From Bin5 sp022827195 (GTDB taxonomy: Bacteria > Chloroflexota > Anaerolineae > Caldilineales > Caldilineaceae), in NCBI GenBank assembly GCA_965208275.1, contig OZ242331.1:3472001-3536000 (forward strand): a DNA stretch of 64,000 nt, read 5' to 3'. Shown piece by piece: positions 1 to 7,291 of this stretch. A model generated the notes under the pieces. It was not told where the DNA came from, ran no database searches, and saw only the letters and a list, made by a program, of their open reading frames with translations. Every line of letters starts with the position of its first letter. Within the stretch, counting starts at the first letter, position 1. Both the position numbers and the translations under genes were made by a program.

Positions 1-1493
1 TAGCGTTCGTTGTCGCGCCAGAAGCCGCGCGTCATACCGATCCAGGGCTGACGGATGATAAGATCGCCTACTTGCCCGCGTACGGGGTTACCGGCATCGT
101 CGACTACGTCGGCGTCCATGCCCGGGATCGGGCCGCCAAAGCCGGCGGGCTTGAGCGGTTTGAAGAAGCTGCCGGCCAGGATTCCGCCGCTGATTTCGGT
201 GCCGCCGGTATAGTTGAGGATCGGTTTGCGGCTTTCGAGCACATGCTCGAACACCCAGCGCCAGCTGGCGGGGCCCCAGGGGCTTCCGGTGGAGCCGACC
301 GCGCGCAGCGCGGAGAGATCATGCCGCTTGACCGGGTCGCTGCCATGGGGCATCAGGGACCGCACCAGCATTGGCGAGAGCCCGAGATGGGTGATTCCGT
401 GCCTGGCGCACAACGCCCAAACCCGGTCAACCGAGGGAAAGTCGCCTACGCCGTCGAAGAAGAACATGGTGGCGCCGTTGAGCAGCGTACCGAAAACCAG
501 CCAGGGCCCCATCATCCAGCCCATGTCCGTCATCCAATACATGCGCTCGCCATGCTTCAGATCCATGGCGTGGCGCATATCCTGGGCGGCCTTTATGGGA
601 AATCCGCAGTGGGTATGGAGCGCGCCTTTGGGAAGACCGGTCGTGCCGCTGGTGTAGATGATCATCAACGGGGTCTCTGCTGGCGTGAGAACGGTCTCGG
701 CCTGGGTCGACTGTTGCGGAATCAGTTCATGCCACCAGTGGTCGCGTTGTTGATTCCAGTCGATGCGCGAGGCATCTGACATGGCGGGAAGCCGTTCGCA
801 AACAACGACATGGCGGACGGTTGGAACGTCGGCCAGTGCACGGTCCAGCGTGGTCTTCATTGCCACGGTTCGGCCGCGGCGCAGGAAACCGTTTGCAGTG
901 AATACCGCCTTTGCGTCAGCATCGTTAAGACGGCTGATGATGGCGGAACGGCCGTAGCCGCTGAAGAGTGGCAAGACGATGCCGCCTACTTTGACCACTG
1001 CGAGGAAAGCAATAGCCAGTTCCGGGATCATGGGCATGTACAGCCCGACGGCGTCGCCCGGCCCGATGCCGAGACTACGAAGGGCGTTGGCGCAGCGGCA
1101 GACCTCGCGGTTGAGCTCGGCGTAGCTAAGCGCAGCGGTCCGGCCTTCCTCGCCTTCCCAGATGAGCGCCGGTTCGGCTGCGGTGGGCGTAGACTGCCAC
1201 TTGTCGAGGCAGTTGTGGATGATATTCATCTGCCCGTCAAGGCACCATCTGGCGAAGGGTGCGCCGTCTGAGAGGTCGACGATCTGCGAATAGGGTTGCT
1301 CAAAGCGAATGTCGAGGTCCTTCATCACCGCGTCCCAAAACCAGCCGATGTCTTCGACGGAGCGGGACATAAGGGCGTCATAGGAATCTATACCATGCCG
1401 ATCCATGAACCGTTGCAGATTGCTCTGCGCGATCCATTCAGCGTTAGGCTGCCAGGCGACTTCCTGACCGAAGGGAAACGTATTGGTAGACAT
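1..1493 (-). CDS. AMP-dependent acyl-CoA synthetase (acetyl/acetoacetyl-CoA synthetase-like), 3' end outside window
   Basis: Adenylate-forming enzyme that would activate a short carboxylic acid with ATP and join it to CoA in the cytoplasm. The frame is open from an ATG at 1493 to the window edge (about 497 codons). The N-terminus looks like the acetyl-CoA synthetase N-domain (WFWDAVMKDLDIRF near residues 51-64). The P-loop-like adenylation motif YTSGTTGLPKGALHTH lies near residues 280-295, followed by MTDMGWMMGPW and the adenine-binding-type motif YTGGTE near residue 433. The C-terminal lysine domain is beyond the edge, so completeness cannot be judged. The substrate is not fixed by what is visible. 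The next upstream gene on this strand ends at 1601, so co-transcription is possible. Confidence 0.93.
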   Translation of the reverse strand, partial: MSTNTFPFGQEVAWQPNAEWIAQSNLQRFMDRHGIDSYDALMSRSVEDIGWFWDAVMKDLDIRFEQPYSQIVDLSDGAPFARWCLDGQMNIIHNCLDKWQSTPTAAEPALIWEGEEGRTAALSYAELNREVCRCANALRSLGIGPGDAVGLYMPMIPELAIAFLAVVKVGGIVLPLFSGYGRSAIISRLNDADAKAVFTANGFLRRGRTVAMKTTLDRALADVPTVRHVVVCERLPAMSDASRIDWNQQRDHWWHELIPQQSTQAETVLTPAETPLMIIYTSGTTGLPKGALHTHCGFPIKAAQDMRHAMDLKHGERMYWMTDMGWMMGPWLVFGTLLNGATMFFFDGVGDFPSVDRVWALCARHGITHLGLSPMLVRSLMPHGSDPVKRHDLSALRAVGSTGSPWGPASWRWVFEHVLESRKPILNYTGGTEISGGILAGSFFKPLKPAGFGGPIPGMDADVVDDAGNPVRGQVGDLIIRQPWIGMTRGFWRDNER

Positions 1494-1600
1494 GATAAGT
1501 TGTACGTTGGGTTTGGAATGGCGCAAGCATATTGTCGACGCGAGGCATTATAGCGAACAATTGAGCAAATGAAAACGAGTTAACCGACAAGGGGCGGGAT

Positions 1601-2314
1601 TCAGGCAAAGTCCTGGAGGGCCGACCAGACGGAGAGGACGATGAGCACGAGGCCGGGCCAGCGGAGCAGTCGGGCGGCGTTGCCGATCGACGGCGTACGC
1701 CGGGGCAGGAGCCGCTGGGTGAGCAGAGACAGTTCGCCGAGAAGGAGGAGAACTGTCCCCGCGGCCAGCGTGCCGAATAGGGGACGGGTTAGCGCCAGCC
1801 CGGTGCCGAGACCGGTCGTCGTAAAGAGCAGGAGCAGGTATACAACGGTCGCGGTTGCGGGCCTGGGTTCAAGGCCGCGCGCCTGCGTCAGCACAGCGCG
1901 ACAGACCAGCGAGCCTATGGCGAGCCACAAGCACAAGGCGATCCAGCGGGGGCTGTCGAGAGCGGGCTCGAATCGGGCCAATGAAACAATGAATAGGAGG
2001 TGGCCGAGGGCGGAGGCGGAGAAGCCGAAGCGCATTCGCATGGGCGTGGCCGGGCCCGCCAGAAGGAGGCCCCCCGAAGCGGCGAAGGTCAACCCTGCTG
2101 CGAGGCCGAGCGCGTATCGGGCGCTGTCGGTCCCGGGGCGGGTGAGAAAATAGCCGTACCAGGCCAGAAAAAGCAGGGCAAGTGTAGAGGCTGCATGGAC
2201 CCAGGGCGGCACGAGACGATCGGCTGTAAGGGATCTGCGGAAGAGGAATCCGCCGACCAGGAGGGCAGCCCAGATGACGAGCAGGACCCAGGCGATGAAG
2301 TCGAGTACGGGCAT
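1601..2314 (-). CDS. YhhN/TMEM86-like integral membrane protein (lysoplasmalogenase family)
   Basis: A 237-residue, very hydrophobic protein with about seven or eight predicted membrane helices and almost no soluble part. The segment around residues 85-112, ending GHLLFIVSLARF, resembles the conserved GHLLY..aF core of YhhN/TMEM86 proteins. Some members of that family hydrolyse the vinyl-ether bond of lysoplasmalogens; others are uncharacterised. The assignment rests on the helix pattern and this motif, so activity is not claimed. It starts at an ATG, about 60 nt downstream of the preceding gene on the same strand (ending 2378). Confidence 0.6.
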   Translation of the reverse strand: MPVLDFIAWVLLVIWAALLVGGFLFRRSLTADRLVPPWVHAASTLALLFLAWYGYFLTRPGTDSARYALGLAAGLTFAASGGLLLAGPATPMRMRFGFSASALGHLLFIVSLARFEPALDSPRWIALCLWLAIGSLVCRAVLTQARGLEPRPATATVVYLLLLFTTTGLGTGLALTRPLFGTLAAGTVLLLLGELSLLTQRLLPRRTPSIGNAARLLRWPGLVLIVLSVWSALQDFA

Positions 2315-2377
2315 GGGCGCGCTACCTTGTCGGGCGAGGGGAGAGCGAAGGAGAAGCGGGGACCCCCTCCGATTCTC

Positions 2378-3016
2378 TCATTGGGCGCGGTTGGCAGCGT
2401 ACCCGAGGAGTTGCGGTTCGGCCCAGACGGCCCAATTCCAGCGGCTGTTGCCGAGGCCATCGGTCATCAGCTGCAGGACGGCAGGCTGTCCGGCCTGGTT
2501 CGGCAGATCAGCAACGAAGCGCTCCCAGCTGCATGTCTGCTTCGTATCGCTCCAAACGCGTACGCCGTTGAGCAGAACGCGGAAAGCGCAGAAGTTATCG
2601 TCCTGCATCTGGGCGCCGTCGCGGATGCCGATTGCGAACCGAAGGCGAAGCCGGTCCACCTCGGCGGGAACGCGCAGTTCGTATTCGACGACAGCGCTGC
2701 CCTCTACCGGTGGGTGCTGCCACAGGGCAGGCCGTTGCACGAGGCCGCAGCTTGCCGTGTCGAGCCGCACTTCCATCAGGTCGGACGTGCGCGTAGCGCT
2801 TTGGCGGGACTCGGGAAAGGCCTCCAGGAGGTCGCATTGCCACACGAGGACAAACTCGTCATCGCCGGCGCCTTCCTCCTCCATGAGACTGTGCCACAGT
2901 TCCTCCTGCCACTTGAGATAGCCCACGTATTGGGAAAGCTGCAAAAGTGACTGTTCGTTAAGATCGCGAATACGCCGGATGACCGCGTCCAATGTTTCCT
3001 GTTCAGCTTCGTTCAT
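2378..3016 (-). CDS. Hypothetical protein with helical N-terminus and beta-rich C-terminal domain
   Basis: A 212-residue protein that I do not recognise. Residues 1-45 are amphipathic helix (MNEAEQETLDAVIRRIRDLNEQ, then LSQYVGYLKWQEELWHSL), resembling short DUF2281-like segments. From about residue 55 it is beta-rich and ends with the pattern WSDTKQTCSWERFVADLP, then NQAGQPAVLQLMTDGLGNSRWNWAVW. That pattern is reminiscent of jelly-roll, NPCBM-like carbohydrate-binding folds. No signal peptide or membrane segment is seen, so it is probably cytoplasmic. Its neighbours are an HNH nuclease upstream and the YhhN-like gene downstream, which does not suggest a function. Confidence 0.65.
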   Translation of the reverse strand: MNEAEQETLDAVIRRIRDLNEQSLLQLSQYVGYLKWQEELWHSLMEEEGAGDDEFVLVWQCDLLEAFPESRQSATRTSDLMEVRLDTASCGLVQRPALWQHPPVEGSAVVEYELRVPAEVDRLRLRFAIGIRDGAQMQDDNFCAFRVLLNGVRVWSDTKQTCSWERFVADLPNQAGQPAVLQLMTDGLGNSRWNWAVWAEPQLLGYAANRAQ

Positions 3017-3079
3017 GGTGAGTTTCTGGTATCTGTAGGGCGTACGCTGGGCAAGAGATGGACTGACTAATGCGACCGG

Positions 3080-3589
3080 TCAGAATGACGCGCTCATCAT
3101 CGATTCCCAGCGGGAGGCGGCTGTGGGGTTGCTGAGGAGCACGAGGGCGACGTAGGTCGGCTCGAAGGGTCGGCGCAGCAGACTCATGCCGGCTTCGCGC
3201 GGGACCATGCTGCCCTTCTTGTGGTTGCAGCGCTTGCAGGCGGTGGTCAGATTGGTCCAGCTATGGTCGCCGCCGCGACAGCGCGGCACGACATGGTCGA
3301 CGGTGAGACCGTGTTTGCCGGGCGTGTCGCCGCAGTACTGGCAGGTGTATGCGTCGCGCAGGATGACCGCGCCGCGGGTTGGCGGTACAGACCGGTGGGG
3401 AAGGCGAACGTAGCGGGTCAGGCGGATGACGAGCGGCTCGGGCAAGGCGTGGTTGGCGCTGTGGAGCATGCGCTCGGTCGCTTCGACCAGTTCAGCTTTT
3501 TCGCGCAGGAGGAGCACGACCGCCCGCCGGACGGAGACCAGGCTCAGTGGTTCGAAAGTTGCGTTCAGCACCAGGACGGAACGGGACAT
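3080..3589 (-). CDS. HNH endonuclease family protein
   Basis: A 169-residue protein of the HNH family common in Cyanobacteria and Chloroflexi. The N-terminus (MSRSVLVLNATFEPLSLVSVRRAV) is typical of this family, and I chose the ATG at 3589 over the longer frame for that reason. The zinc-binding and catalytic module runs from CQYCG through LTVDHVVPRCRGG to the ..NLTTACKRCNHKKG tail, that is two CxxC pairs around the DHxxP HNH core. Members act as metal-dependent DNA nucleases, but the role of this stand-alone type is not known. There is no methyltransferase or other restriction partner beside it. Confidence 0.88.
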   Translation of the reverse strand: MSRSVLVLNATFEPLSLVSVRRAVVLLLREKAELVEATERMLHSANHALPEPLVIRLTRYVRLPHRSVPPTRGAVILRDAYTCQYCGDTPGKHGLTVDHVVPRCRGGDHSWTNLTTACKRCNHKKGSMVPREAGMSLLRRPFEPTYVALVLLSNPTAASRWESMMSASF

Positions 3590-3668
3590 GGGAAAGCTTG
3601 TCGCGAGATTCGCGGCGAACGGCAAACGGTGCGGTCGCCGTTCTCGAATGGACAACGATCAGGACACT

Positions 3669-4055
3669 TTATACCAGCGCCACGAAGCGCGTGCGGATGA
3701 TAACCTCCATGAGGAAGAAACATACGATGGCGAACAGGATTGTCTTAATGTTCTCGTTCTTGAGGCGGCTCAGATACAGATAGGCTGCGGGCAAGGTAAT
3801 GACGGCGACGACGGCGTAGAGAATATGCACAAAGGCGCGCGCCAGGTTTTCTCCCAGGCCCTGGCTGTAGAGGACCCATCCCAGCAAGAACTCCAGGACC
3901 ATCAGCAGTTCGCCGATTGCGGCCGCACCGTACCAGCTGCCGTCCAGCGGGCGGGAACGGAACCGAAACCAGAGCGCCCACAGGCCCAGCGCAATGAAAA
4001 ACAGGATGCCGGTCCTGGCCAAGCCGCGATGAATGTCGCTCAACAACTCCAGCAT
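3669..4055 (-). CDS. Small four-helix membrane protein of unknown function
   Basis: About 128 residues with four predicted membrane helices: near residues 12-30 (TGILFFIALGLWALWF), 40-62 (AAAIGELLMVLEFLLGWVLY), 72-92 (AFVHILYAVVAVITLPAAYLYL) and the C-terminal IKTILFAIVCFFLMEVII. It looks like hypothetical proteins common in Chloroflexota, but I recognise no named family. The ATG at 4055 is preferred; an in-frame TTG five codons upstream is possible. It lies between an HNH nuclease gene and a Tat lipoprotein gene on the same strand. Confidence 0.65.
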   Translation of the reverse strand: MLELLSDIHRGLARTGILFFIALGLWALWFRFRSRPLDGSWYGAAAIGELLMVLEFLLGWVLYSQGLGENLARAFVHILYAVVAVITLPAAYLYLSRLKNENIKTILFAIVCFFLMEVIIRTRFVALV

Positions 4056-4126
4056 CGCGAAGATTTGCAACCGGGCTGTGGGCGGGCGTCGGCACTGACC
4101 TGCATGAAACGGGCCAGCGACGACGG

Positions 4127-5458
4127 CTACCGCTGGGGATGGACGCTAAAGTACTGATGCAGCACCGACTCGACCAATCCACCGATCTCATAGGACTCCC
4201 AGCCGGGACTGCCCGCGAGGGAGAAGATGCAACCGCCGAGGACGTACGAGTCCTGTTGCATCGCCTGGTCGTACCAGACCAGCTGCTCGGCGTAGGCACC
4301 CGGCCCCCAGGAGCCGAAGCCGTGCTGTGCCCAGTACTCCTGGAAGTGCTGCCATCCCAAAGCATTTGCAGGCCCTGGACGATTTGTAACGAGGCCGTCG
4401 ACGCCCAGTTCGGTCATTACCAGCGGAATTGCCCGGCCGGCAGGTATCAGGAACTGATTGTAGACCTGGCGGTACCGGAGGGTCAGCCAGCCGGTGTCAT
4501 GCGGTCCCACACCGGGGTAGCGCCCGCGGCCGTCGCGGGTGGTATTGTAGTAGATAGTGGGCGCGGAGTACTCGTGCAGTCCCAACCAGCCGCCATGGGC
4601 CTGGGCTTCGGCGACGGCGGGCAGGAAATGGGGCCACATTTCCAGCGGGGGCTGACCCGTGCCGAAGTTGCCGATGACGCTGCGAAGGCCGGCCTGGGCG
4701 AGGAGACGCGTGCGTTCAGCCTCGAATTCGGCGAGGCGTTTGAACTCATCCGCGTTTCCTGCAACCGGCTCGTTGTAGGCTTCCCAGCCGTCGAAGTGGC
4801 GACGGCGCTCCGGGTGGTCGGCCAAGGGCCAGAGGCGGTTGGCGTAATCCTGCGCGGCGGCCCTGGCATTGAGGTTGTTCAGTTGCAGCTGGGGCAGGTC
4901 GATGCGCCCGATGAGCTTGACCCGCGGGGCGGCCTCTTTAATCTGGCGCGCGAAGTTGAAGTCCAACTCCAACGTTTTGACGACTGCAACGCCGCCGGTG
5001 CGCAGAAGATTGAAGACGCTGGGATGATTGCGGGTGATGAACAGCCCCAACTTGCTTGGCGGACCGGGCGGAAAGGGGGTAACGGTCGGCGTTGGGGTGT
5101 TGGTCGGGACCGGCGTGTCGGTTGGGACCGGGGTTGCCGTCGGGTCGGGCGGCGGTGGCGTCGCTCTGGCGAGAGCAGAGCGAAATCCTCGCATTTCGAC
5201 CCAAGGCAAATAACTGTGGTGGGCGTCAGGGGTGGTGGCCGACGCCGATAGGGAGGAGGCGTCAAGCGCTCCGCTGCCGTTCTTGCAGGCGCCCGCGAGC
5301 ACACCGAGACCGACAACTGCGGCACGCAGAAAGCGGCGTCGCGACCAAAGAGGCTGACTTCGACTTCGTGCTGGGGCTTCCGGCGAATCTTGAGAATTCG
5401 GTGCGGGACTGTCGTTCCCGTTCGTGTGGGAAGAAGGGAAAGGTTTCTCTTTTGACAT
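4127..5458 (-). CDS. Tat-exported lipoprotein with glycoside-hydrolase-like (beta/alpha)8 domain
   Basis: A 443-residue exported protein. Residues about 38-60 hold a twin-arginine signal (SRRRFLRAAVVGLGVLAGAC) whose final cysteine sits in a lipobox (LAGAC), so it should be a Tat-translocated lipoprotein. A Pro/Thr-rich spacer (PTATPVPTDTPVPTNTPTP) leads to a globular domain. The globular part has motifs typical of clan-A glycoside hydrolases, including GWEAYNEP (likely acid/base Glu after strand 4) and VMTELGVDG (likely nucleophile Glu after strand 7). The substrate is unknown. The start at 5458 is chosen because a good promoter ends 6 nt before it and the in-frame codons upstream overlap that promoter. 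Confidence 0.8.
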   Translation of the reverse strand: MSKEKPFPSSHTNGNDSPAPNSQDSPEAPARSRSQPLWSRRRFLRAAVVGLGVLAGACKNGSGALDASSLSASATTPDAHHSYLPWVEMRGFRSALARATPPPPDPTATPVPTDTPVPTNTPTPTVTPFPPGPPSKLGLFITRNHPSVFNLLRTGGVAVVKTLELDFNFARQIKEAAPRVKLIGRIDLPQLQLNNLNARAAAQDYANRLWPLADHPERRRHFDGWEAYNEPVAGNADEFKRLAEFEAERTRLLAQAGLRSVIGNFGTGQPPLEMWPHFLPAVAEAQAHGGWLGLHEYSAPTIYYNTTRDGRGRYPGVGPHDTGWLTLRYRQVYNQFLIPAGRAIPLVMTELGVDGLVTNRPGPANALGWQHFQEYWAQHGFGSWGPGAYAEQLVWYDQAMQQDSYVLGGCIFSLAGSPGWESYEIGGLVESVLHQYFSVHPQR

Positions 5459-5464
5459 GGGGAT

Positions 5465-5493
5465 ACTATAGCATCGACATCGCAGCAGTTCAA
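5465..5493 (-). promoter_or_regulatory. Promoter of the Tat lipoprotein gene, apparently leaderless
   Basis: On the minus strand, TTGAAC (5493-5488) is followed by exactly 17 nt and then TATAGT (5470-5465). Only 6 nt separate the -10 box from the ATG at 5458, so the expected transcription start falls on or beside the A of the start codon. No Shine-Dalgarno sequence fits in between. Confidence 0.6.
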
Positions 5494-5640
5494 AGTAGAG
5501 GGCGCACATTTCTCCGGATTGACGCGGCCATACGCGCCGCGAATCAGCACTGTTCCGAACCGATCATGTCGTGACCGGGATGGATCCACTGCGTTGAAAA
5601 CGAAGAAACTCGAGGGTGCGCTTAAACCAGATTATACCGT

Positions 5641-5669
5641 TTGCCCATCGGAAAGAGTTCGGCTACAAT
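5641..5669 (+). promoter_or_regulatory. Promoter of the SelW-like selenoprotein gene
   Basis: TTGCCC (5641-5646), a 17-nt spacer and TACAAT (5664-5669) form a sigma-70-type promoter. The expected start is near 5676, giving a leader of about 50 nt. That leader ends in a purine-rich ribosome site (AGAGGAGAGAG) just before the ATG at 5729. Confidence 0.6.
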
Positions 5670-5728
5670 ATCGGCAGGGCAATCAACTTATCCGGCGCGG
5701 AGAAACCGCCTAGCCAGAGGAGAGAGCC

Positions 5729-5995
5729 ATGGAGAAGTACAAGGTCAGTATTGAATATTGCGTGCAATGAAACTACACGCCCCGAGCCGTCCGTGCGGCG
5801 GCCGACCTGTTGGAGAATTTCACGCCGGCGATTGAGAGCCTCAAGATGATCCCGTCGGGCGGCGGGCTTTTCGAGGTGCTTGCCAACGATACGGTAGTGT
5901 ACAGCAAGAAGGCTGAAGGCCGTCATGCGGAGGAGGGGGAGGTGCTCGGCCTCTTCTCGGAGGCGGTCGGCCTGGAGCCGGCACCTAGAGCATAG
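5729..5995 (+). CDS. SelW/SelT-like (Rdx family) selenoprotein with in-frame UGA in a CxxU motif
   Basis: Thioredoxin-fold redox protein of the Rdx family, 88 residues if UGA at 5768-5770 is read as selenocysteine. Translation gives MEKYKVSIEYCVQ-U-NYTPRAV, so the active site is C11-V-Q-U14, exactly where Rdx proteins carry CxxC or CxxU. Downstream, the same frame gives the family hallmark GGGLFEVLANDTVVYSKKAEGRH near residues 49-71. The start has a strong ribosome site and its own promoter, and a good terminator follows. selD lies about 39 kb away in this window and is itself UGA-interrupted, so selenium use is expected. A gene finder will miss this gene or start it after the UGA. Function is redox, partner unknown; I infer Sec rather than a nonsense mutation from the motif position. 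Confidence 0.88.
5768..5799 (+). promoter_or_regulatory. UGA-Sec codon with candidate bacterial SECIS hairpin
   Basis: The UGA at 5768-5770 is followed after 15 nt by a short stem: GCCG (5786-5789) pairs with CGGC (5796-5799) around loop TCCGTG. Bacterial SECIS elements sit inside the coding region just 3' of UGA, and a G/U in the apical loop is usual. The stem is short, so the structure is tentative. Confidence 0.4.
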
Positions 5996-6048
5996 GACTA
6001 GTTCGAGCGCGGCGGCCGATTGCGCTGGCGCCTGAACACGCGAAGACG

Positions 6049-6085
6049 AAGCCCGCTGCAATGATGGTTGCGGCGGGCTTTCTAT
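6049..6085 (+). terminator. Rho-independent terminator after the selenoprotein gene
   Basis: The left arm at 6049-6061 (AAGCCCGCTGCAA) pairs with 6068-6080 (TTGCGGCGGGCTT). The stem is 13 bp with one G-U wobble and a 6-nt loop, followed by a T-rich tail. It ends the monocistronic SelW-like transcript and may also serve the converging gene that ends at 6153. Confidence 0.75.
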
Positions 6086-6152
6086 TGGAGGACCGGCCGG
6101 CGCACTGGCGGCCGGCAGTTCTTTCAATCTGCGCAAAGACCGGTCAGGCTGC

Positions 6153-6905
6153 TCAGAGACCGGTCGGGAGGTCTACAAACTCGAAGTCGACGTTGAATCG
6201 CTCGGCCAGATGTGCGCCGAGGGCCTGTACGCCAACAGTTTCGGATGTGTAGTGGCCGCCGTAGAGGAGATTGATGCCTGCGTTGACGGCTTCGTAGTAT
6301 TGGGAATGGCTGGTCTCGCCGGTGATATAGGCATCGCAGCCGAGGCCGGCCGCGTCGGCGATCTTGTCGGCGCCGAAGCCGCTGAGAATGCCGACCTTTT
6401 TGACCATGGCCGGGCCCTCGGCCTGAACGAGGCGCGGCATCCCCACCCGTTCCCGGTAACGATCTACAAGCTCATCAAAAGGGAGCGGCACTTCGCACTC
6501 AGCGAGGACTGCGAGCGGCGTGCCCTTGACGTTGGCCCACCAGTCAGTGACGGTCAGGCCGAGACGCCGCGCCAGTTCGGCGTTGTTGCCCCACTGCGGA
6601 TGCGCGTCGAGTGCAAGGTGGGCGGCATAGAGGTTGAGGTCGTGCTCGACGAAGGCGCGCACGAGGCGGCCGTAGCTGCCGACAAGCGGCTTCGCCCCGC
6701 CCCAGAAAATGCCGTGATGCACCAGCATCAGGTCGGCGCTCCGGTCAAGCGCAGCCTCCACGCAGGGTTGGTGCGCGTCGACCAGGCCGACAATCTTGTC
6801 AACCTGCGGGCGCCCTTCGATCTGCAATCCCTGCGGACCGTAGTCGGCGACCTCGTTGATGCGCAGTGTGTCGTCAAGATAGCGGACCAGCTCGTCTCTT
6901 TGCAT
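6153..6905 (-). CDS. Nif3-like dinuclear metal center protein (YbgI family)
   Basis: A 250-residue protein of the Nif3/YbgI family, hexameric proteins with a two-metal site; some act in GTP cyclohydrolase I-related roles, but most have no proven reaction. Recognised from the N-terminal YLDDTLRINEVADYGPQGLQIEG, the metal-ligand segment LMLVHHGIFWG (about residues 60-70), the NLYAAHLALDAHPQWGNN segment, and the C-terminal GDAYITGE-like motif (GCDAYITGETSHSQYY) with GGHYTSE. Length and all motifs match the short Nif3 type without the central insertion. It starts at an ATG and is probably cytoplasmic. It is followed by no co-directional gene, because the converging terminator lies just beyond. 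Confidence 0.93.
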   Translation of the reverse strand: MQRDELVRYLDDTLRINEVADYGPQGLQIEGRPQVDKIVGLVDAHQPCVEAALDRSADLMLVHHGIFWGGAKPLVGSYGRLVRAFVEHDLNLYAAHLALDAHPQWGNNAELARRLGLTVTDWWANVKGTPLAVLAECEVPLPFDELVDRYRERVGMPRLVQAEGPAMVKKVGILSGFGADKIADAAGLGCDAYITGETSHSQYYEAVNAGINLLYGGHYTSETVGVQALGAHLAERFNVDFEFVDLPTGL

Positions 6906-6959
6906 CGACCTTATCCTCTATTGACGTAAGCAAAACTTGGAAAGCGTGGTTGCGAGTTT

Positions 6960-7205
6960 TCACTCCTCGCAGTTCCCGTGACCGTCATTCAGTTCTATCT
7001 CTGCATCCGGACTGCGGCGTACGAATTTCCTCACGCCGCGGGCGAATCTGCGCCGGGGGAGAAGCACGCGCCGGCCGCACACCTGGCACAGAAGGCCGAT
7101 GTCGGCGCCGACGCGCACGATTTCCCACTGATCGCCGCCGCATGGATGGGCCTTGCGCATCTGCACGACATCGCCCGTGTAGAGTTTTTCGTTGATGGCG
7201 AGCAT
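6960..7205 (-). CDS. DUF951 family protein
   Basis: A small 81-residue protein. The sequence MLAINEKLYTGDVVQMRKAH, followed by PCGGDQWEIVRVGADIGLLC and QVCGRRVLLPRRRF, matches the DUF951 signature: GD.V.M.K.HPCG..W.I.R.GAD....C..CGR.V.L.R..F. The conserved cysteines (C22, C40, C43) suggest metal binding. The family is common in Firmicutes and Chloroflexi and is often near ychF or parB; its function is unknown. The ATG at 7205 is chosen because conservation starts there. A longer frame upstream antisense to the next gene is not credible. It ends 54 nt before the Nif3-like gene on the same strand. Confidence 0.87.
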   Translation of the reverse strand: MLAINEKLYTGDVVQMRKAHPCGGDQWEIVRVGADIGLLCQVCGRRVLLPRRRFARGVRKFVRRSPDAEIELNDGHGNCEE

Positions 7206-7291
7206 GGGGCTGACATCCCCAGGTACCGTATGGTTTCTATGAACTCTTGACTCTGCGCCGCGCGGGCCCTGGGGGGTCGAGGCGCGACCGG

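Noticed and set aside
72..779. Plus-strand coding frames at the left edge
   Set aside because: They are shadows of the acyl-CoA synthetase on the minus strand, which has an uninterrupted frame with AMP-binding motifs to the window edge.
5663..6136. 157-codon minus-strand frame over the selenoprotein gene
   Set aside because: The frame has no motif, and the plus strand carries a promoter, ribosome site, Rdx motif and terminator that explain the region.
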